Assembly (NCBI RefSeq): GCF_019468565.1
Contig: NZ_CP080521.1
Span: forward strand, 434,001-498,000
Direction of reading: 5' to 3'
Length of the DNA: 64,000 bases
DNA from: Pseudonocardia sp. DSM 110487
GTDB lineage: Bacteria; Actinomycetota; Actinomycetes; Mycobacteriales; Pseudonocardiaceae
Part shown: one piece after another, positions 62,885 to 64,000 of the stretch
Position numbering within the stretch: the first letter of the stretch is position 1
Layout of the letters: each line of letters starts with the position of its first letter
Notes under the pieces: model-generated
What the model was told of the DNA's origin: nothing
Seen by the model: the letters and a program-made list of their open reading frames with translations, nothing else
Databases searched by the model: none
Made by a program: the position numbers and the translations under genes

Positions 62885-63862
62885 GTGAAGGTTGCTGTGC
62901 TGGGGGCAGGTGCGATCGGTGCGTACGTGGGCGCGAGCCTGAGTCGGGCGGGTGCGGACGTGCACCTTGTCGCCCGCGGGCCGCACCTCGCGGCGCTGCG
63001 CGAGCGGGGGGTGGAGGTGCGCAGTCCGCGGGGGGACTTCACCGCCCACCCGCACGCGACGGACGATCCCGCGGAGATCGGACCGGTGGACCATGTCTTC
63101 CTGGGATTCAAGGCCAACGCCTACGCGGCGGCGGGCCCGATGGTTGCGCCGCTGCTGCACGAGCGCACCACGATCATCGCAGCGCAGAACGGCATTCCCT
63201 GGTGGTACTTCCACAAGCTGCCGGGCCCGTTCGAGGGCCACCGGATCGAGAGCGTCGATCCCGACGGCGCGGTCACGAGGGCACTGCCGGTGGACCGCGC
63301 GATCGGCTGCGTCGTCTACGCGGCCACCGAGATCGAGTCACCCGGTGTCGTCCGGCACCTGGAGGGCACCCGCTTCTCCATCGGCGAGCCGGGCATGACC
63401 GTCTCCGCGCGATGCACCGAGTTCGCGGATGCGATGGTGGCCGGCGGGCTGAAGTGCCCGGTCGAACCCGACCTGCGGTGCGACATCTGGATCAAGCTGA
63501 TGGGCAACATCGCGTTCAACCCGCTGAGCGCGCTCACCCGGGCCACGATGGCCGGCATCTGCAGGCACGCGGGCACCCGCAAGCTCGTCGCGCAGATGAT
63601 GGAGGAAACCCTGGAGGTGGCCCACCGCGTGGGCTGCTACCCGGAGATCTCGGTGGAGAAGCGGCTCGCGGGCGCCGAGCGCACCGGCGAGCACAAGACG
63701 TCCACGCTGCAGGACCTGGAGCGCGGCCGCCCCATGGAGCTGGACGTGCTCCTCGCGGCTGTCGTGGAGCTGGCGGACCTCACCGGCGCGGAGGTCCCGA
63801 CGCTGCGGGCCATCACGGCGGTGGCCGATCTGCTCAACCAGCAGGTGGTCGCGGCGTCCTGA
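62885..63862 (+). CDS. 2-dehydropantoate 2-reductase-family oxidoreductase
   Basis: This 325-residue NAD(P)H-dependent reductase starts with the Rossmann loop 'VAVLGAGAIGAYVGASLSRAGADV' in pieces (GxGxxG at residues 8-13). The C-terminal helical domain shows 'KLMGNIAFNPLSALTRATM' with the catalytic-site Lys and Asn, and ends with 'GRPMELDVLLAAVVELADLTGAEVPTLRAI' in pieces. The length fits PanE/ApbA-type enzymes. The GTG at 62885 follows GGGAG. It is divergent from the lyase operon and shares the repeat-bearing intergenic region, so its true substrate may belong to that pathway rather than to pantothenate synthesis. Confidence 0.85.
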   Translation: MKVAVLGAGAIGAYVGASLSRAGADVHLVARGPHLAALRERGVEVRSPRGDFTAHPHATDDPAEIGPVDHVFLGFKANAYAAAGPMVAPLLHERTTIIAAQNGIPWWYFHKLPGPFEGHRIESVDPDGAVTRALPVDRAIGCVVYAATEIESPGVVRHLEGTRFSIGEPGMTVSARCTEFADAMVAGGLKCPVEPDLRCDIWIKLMGNIAFNPLSALTRATMAGICRHAGTRKLVAQMMEETLEVAHRVGCYPEISVEKRLAGAERTGEHKTSTLQDLERGRPMELDVLLAAVVELADLTGAEVPTLRAITAVADLLNQQVVAAS

Positions 63863-63874
63863 GAGGCCGGCCCG

Positions 63875-63930
63875 GGTTCAGGAAGCCACGTTCATGAAGT
63901 CCAGGTTCATGGATGTGGCTTTCCTGAACC
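63875..63930 (+). terminator. Palindromic element after the reductase gene
   Basis: The arms GGTTCAGGAAGCCAC and GTGGCTTTCCTGAACC form a long hairpin with one bulged base. The loop carries the near-repeat TTCATGAAG/TTCATGGA. It probably terminates transcription. From memory, similar TTCA..GAA-rich palindromes recur in Pseudonocardiaceae intergenic regions. Confidence 0.65.
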
Positions 63931-63946
63931 TTCTTGTGGGCAGGCC

Positions 63947-64000
63947 GTGAGCACCGGCAGCCTCGACGGGAGACAGGCGGCCAGCCAGGCCGAGGTGCCG
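63947..64000 (+). CDS. Start of an unidentified gene (cut by window edge)
   Basis: A GTG-initiated frame stays open to the window edge (18 codons, beginning STGSLDGRQAASQ). Only a weak GGGCAGG stands upstream. It is too short to identify, and it could be a chance frame. Confidence 0.3.
   Translation, partial: MSTGSLDGRQAASQAEVP

Overview
This window is high-GC actinobacterial chromosome, most like Pseudonocardia or Actinomycetospora (family Pseudonocardiaceae). The reasons are the strong G/C third-position bias, many GTG starts, mycothiol-type proteins, a SoxR lacking a soxS partner, CUT1 sugar importers with separate ATPases, and gene order. From topA to acs the order matches the Mycobacterium tuberculosis Rv3646c-Rv3667 neighbourhood as I recall it: topA, a small conserved protein, a DEAD/DEAH helicase, the Tad-like secretion genes, a HAD phosphatase, a Fic-like protein and acs. 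The match is interrupted by a lipoprotein/pyrophosphatase block and a sugar-utilisation island.

Layout. 1-2.7 kb: a membrane protein cut by the window edge, an MFS pump and a lipoprotein. 2.7-8.4 kb: a CUT1 sugar ABC importer (binding protein, two permeases, LacI repressor) divergent from its MsmK/MsiK-type ATPase, with two LacI-type operators between them. 8.5-17.7 kb: mixed housekeeping and stress genes: ACT-GNAT, Ohr with a palindromic operator, S9 peptidase, VOC proteins, an MFS gene with a possible leader-peptide attenuator, and SoxR with its MFS target. 17.8-18.8 kb: a tRNA-Pro gene, a 44-bp copy of its 3' half about 1 kb away, and a lincosamide-nucleotidyltransferase-like gene between them. 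This looks like the scar of an integrated element. 18.9-28.4 kb: phosphoesterase, YqeY, topA, three paralogous lipoproteins and a proton-pumping pyrophosphatase. 28.6-36.3 kb: the helicase/secretion-neighbourhood (Tad/Flp) locus. 36.7-45.5 kb: a GntR-controlled cluster with a binding protein, two permeases, two related putative glycoside hydrolases and a dehydrogenase, but no ATPase. 45.7-51.8 kb: HAD phosphatase, Fic-like protein, acetyl-CoA synthetase and a fused NuoE/NuoF-type formate dehydrogenase diaphorase subunit. 51.8-57.3 kb: a tandem duplication of Nramp-like / small membrane protein / TerC genes in which one Nramp copy is truncated. 57.5-62.7 kb: an operon with a TPP-dependent acyl-CoA lyase, formyl-CoA transferase and an ADP-forming acyl-CoA ligase. 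62.9-64 kb: a ketopantoate-reductase-like gene and the start of another gene.

The most interesting system is the C1-releasing operon at 57.5-62.7 kb. Its lyase resembles actinobacterial 2-hydroxyisobutyryl-CoA lyase (from memory) more than classical oxalyl-CoA decarboxylase, and its partner is a very recognisable formyl-CoA transferase. Formyl-CoA would become formate, and the formate dehydrogenase electron-transfer subunit nearby could pass those electrons to NAD. Everything here comes from reading sequence by eye; no alignments or searches were run.
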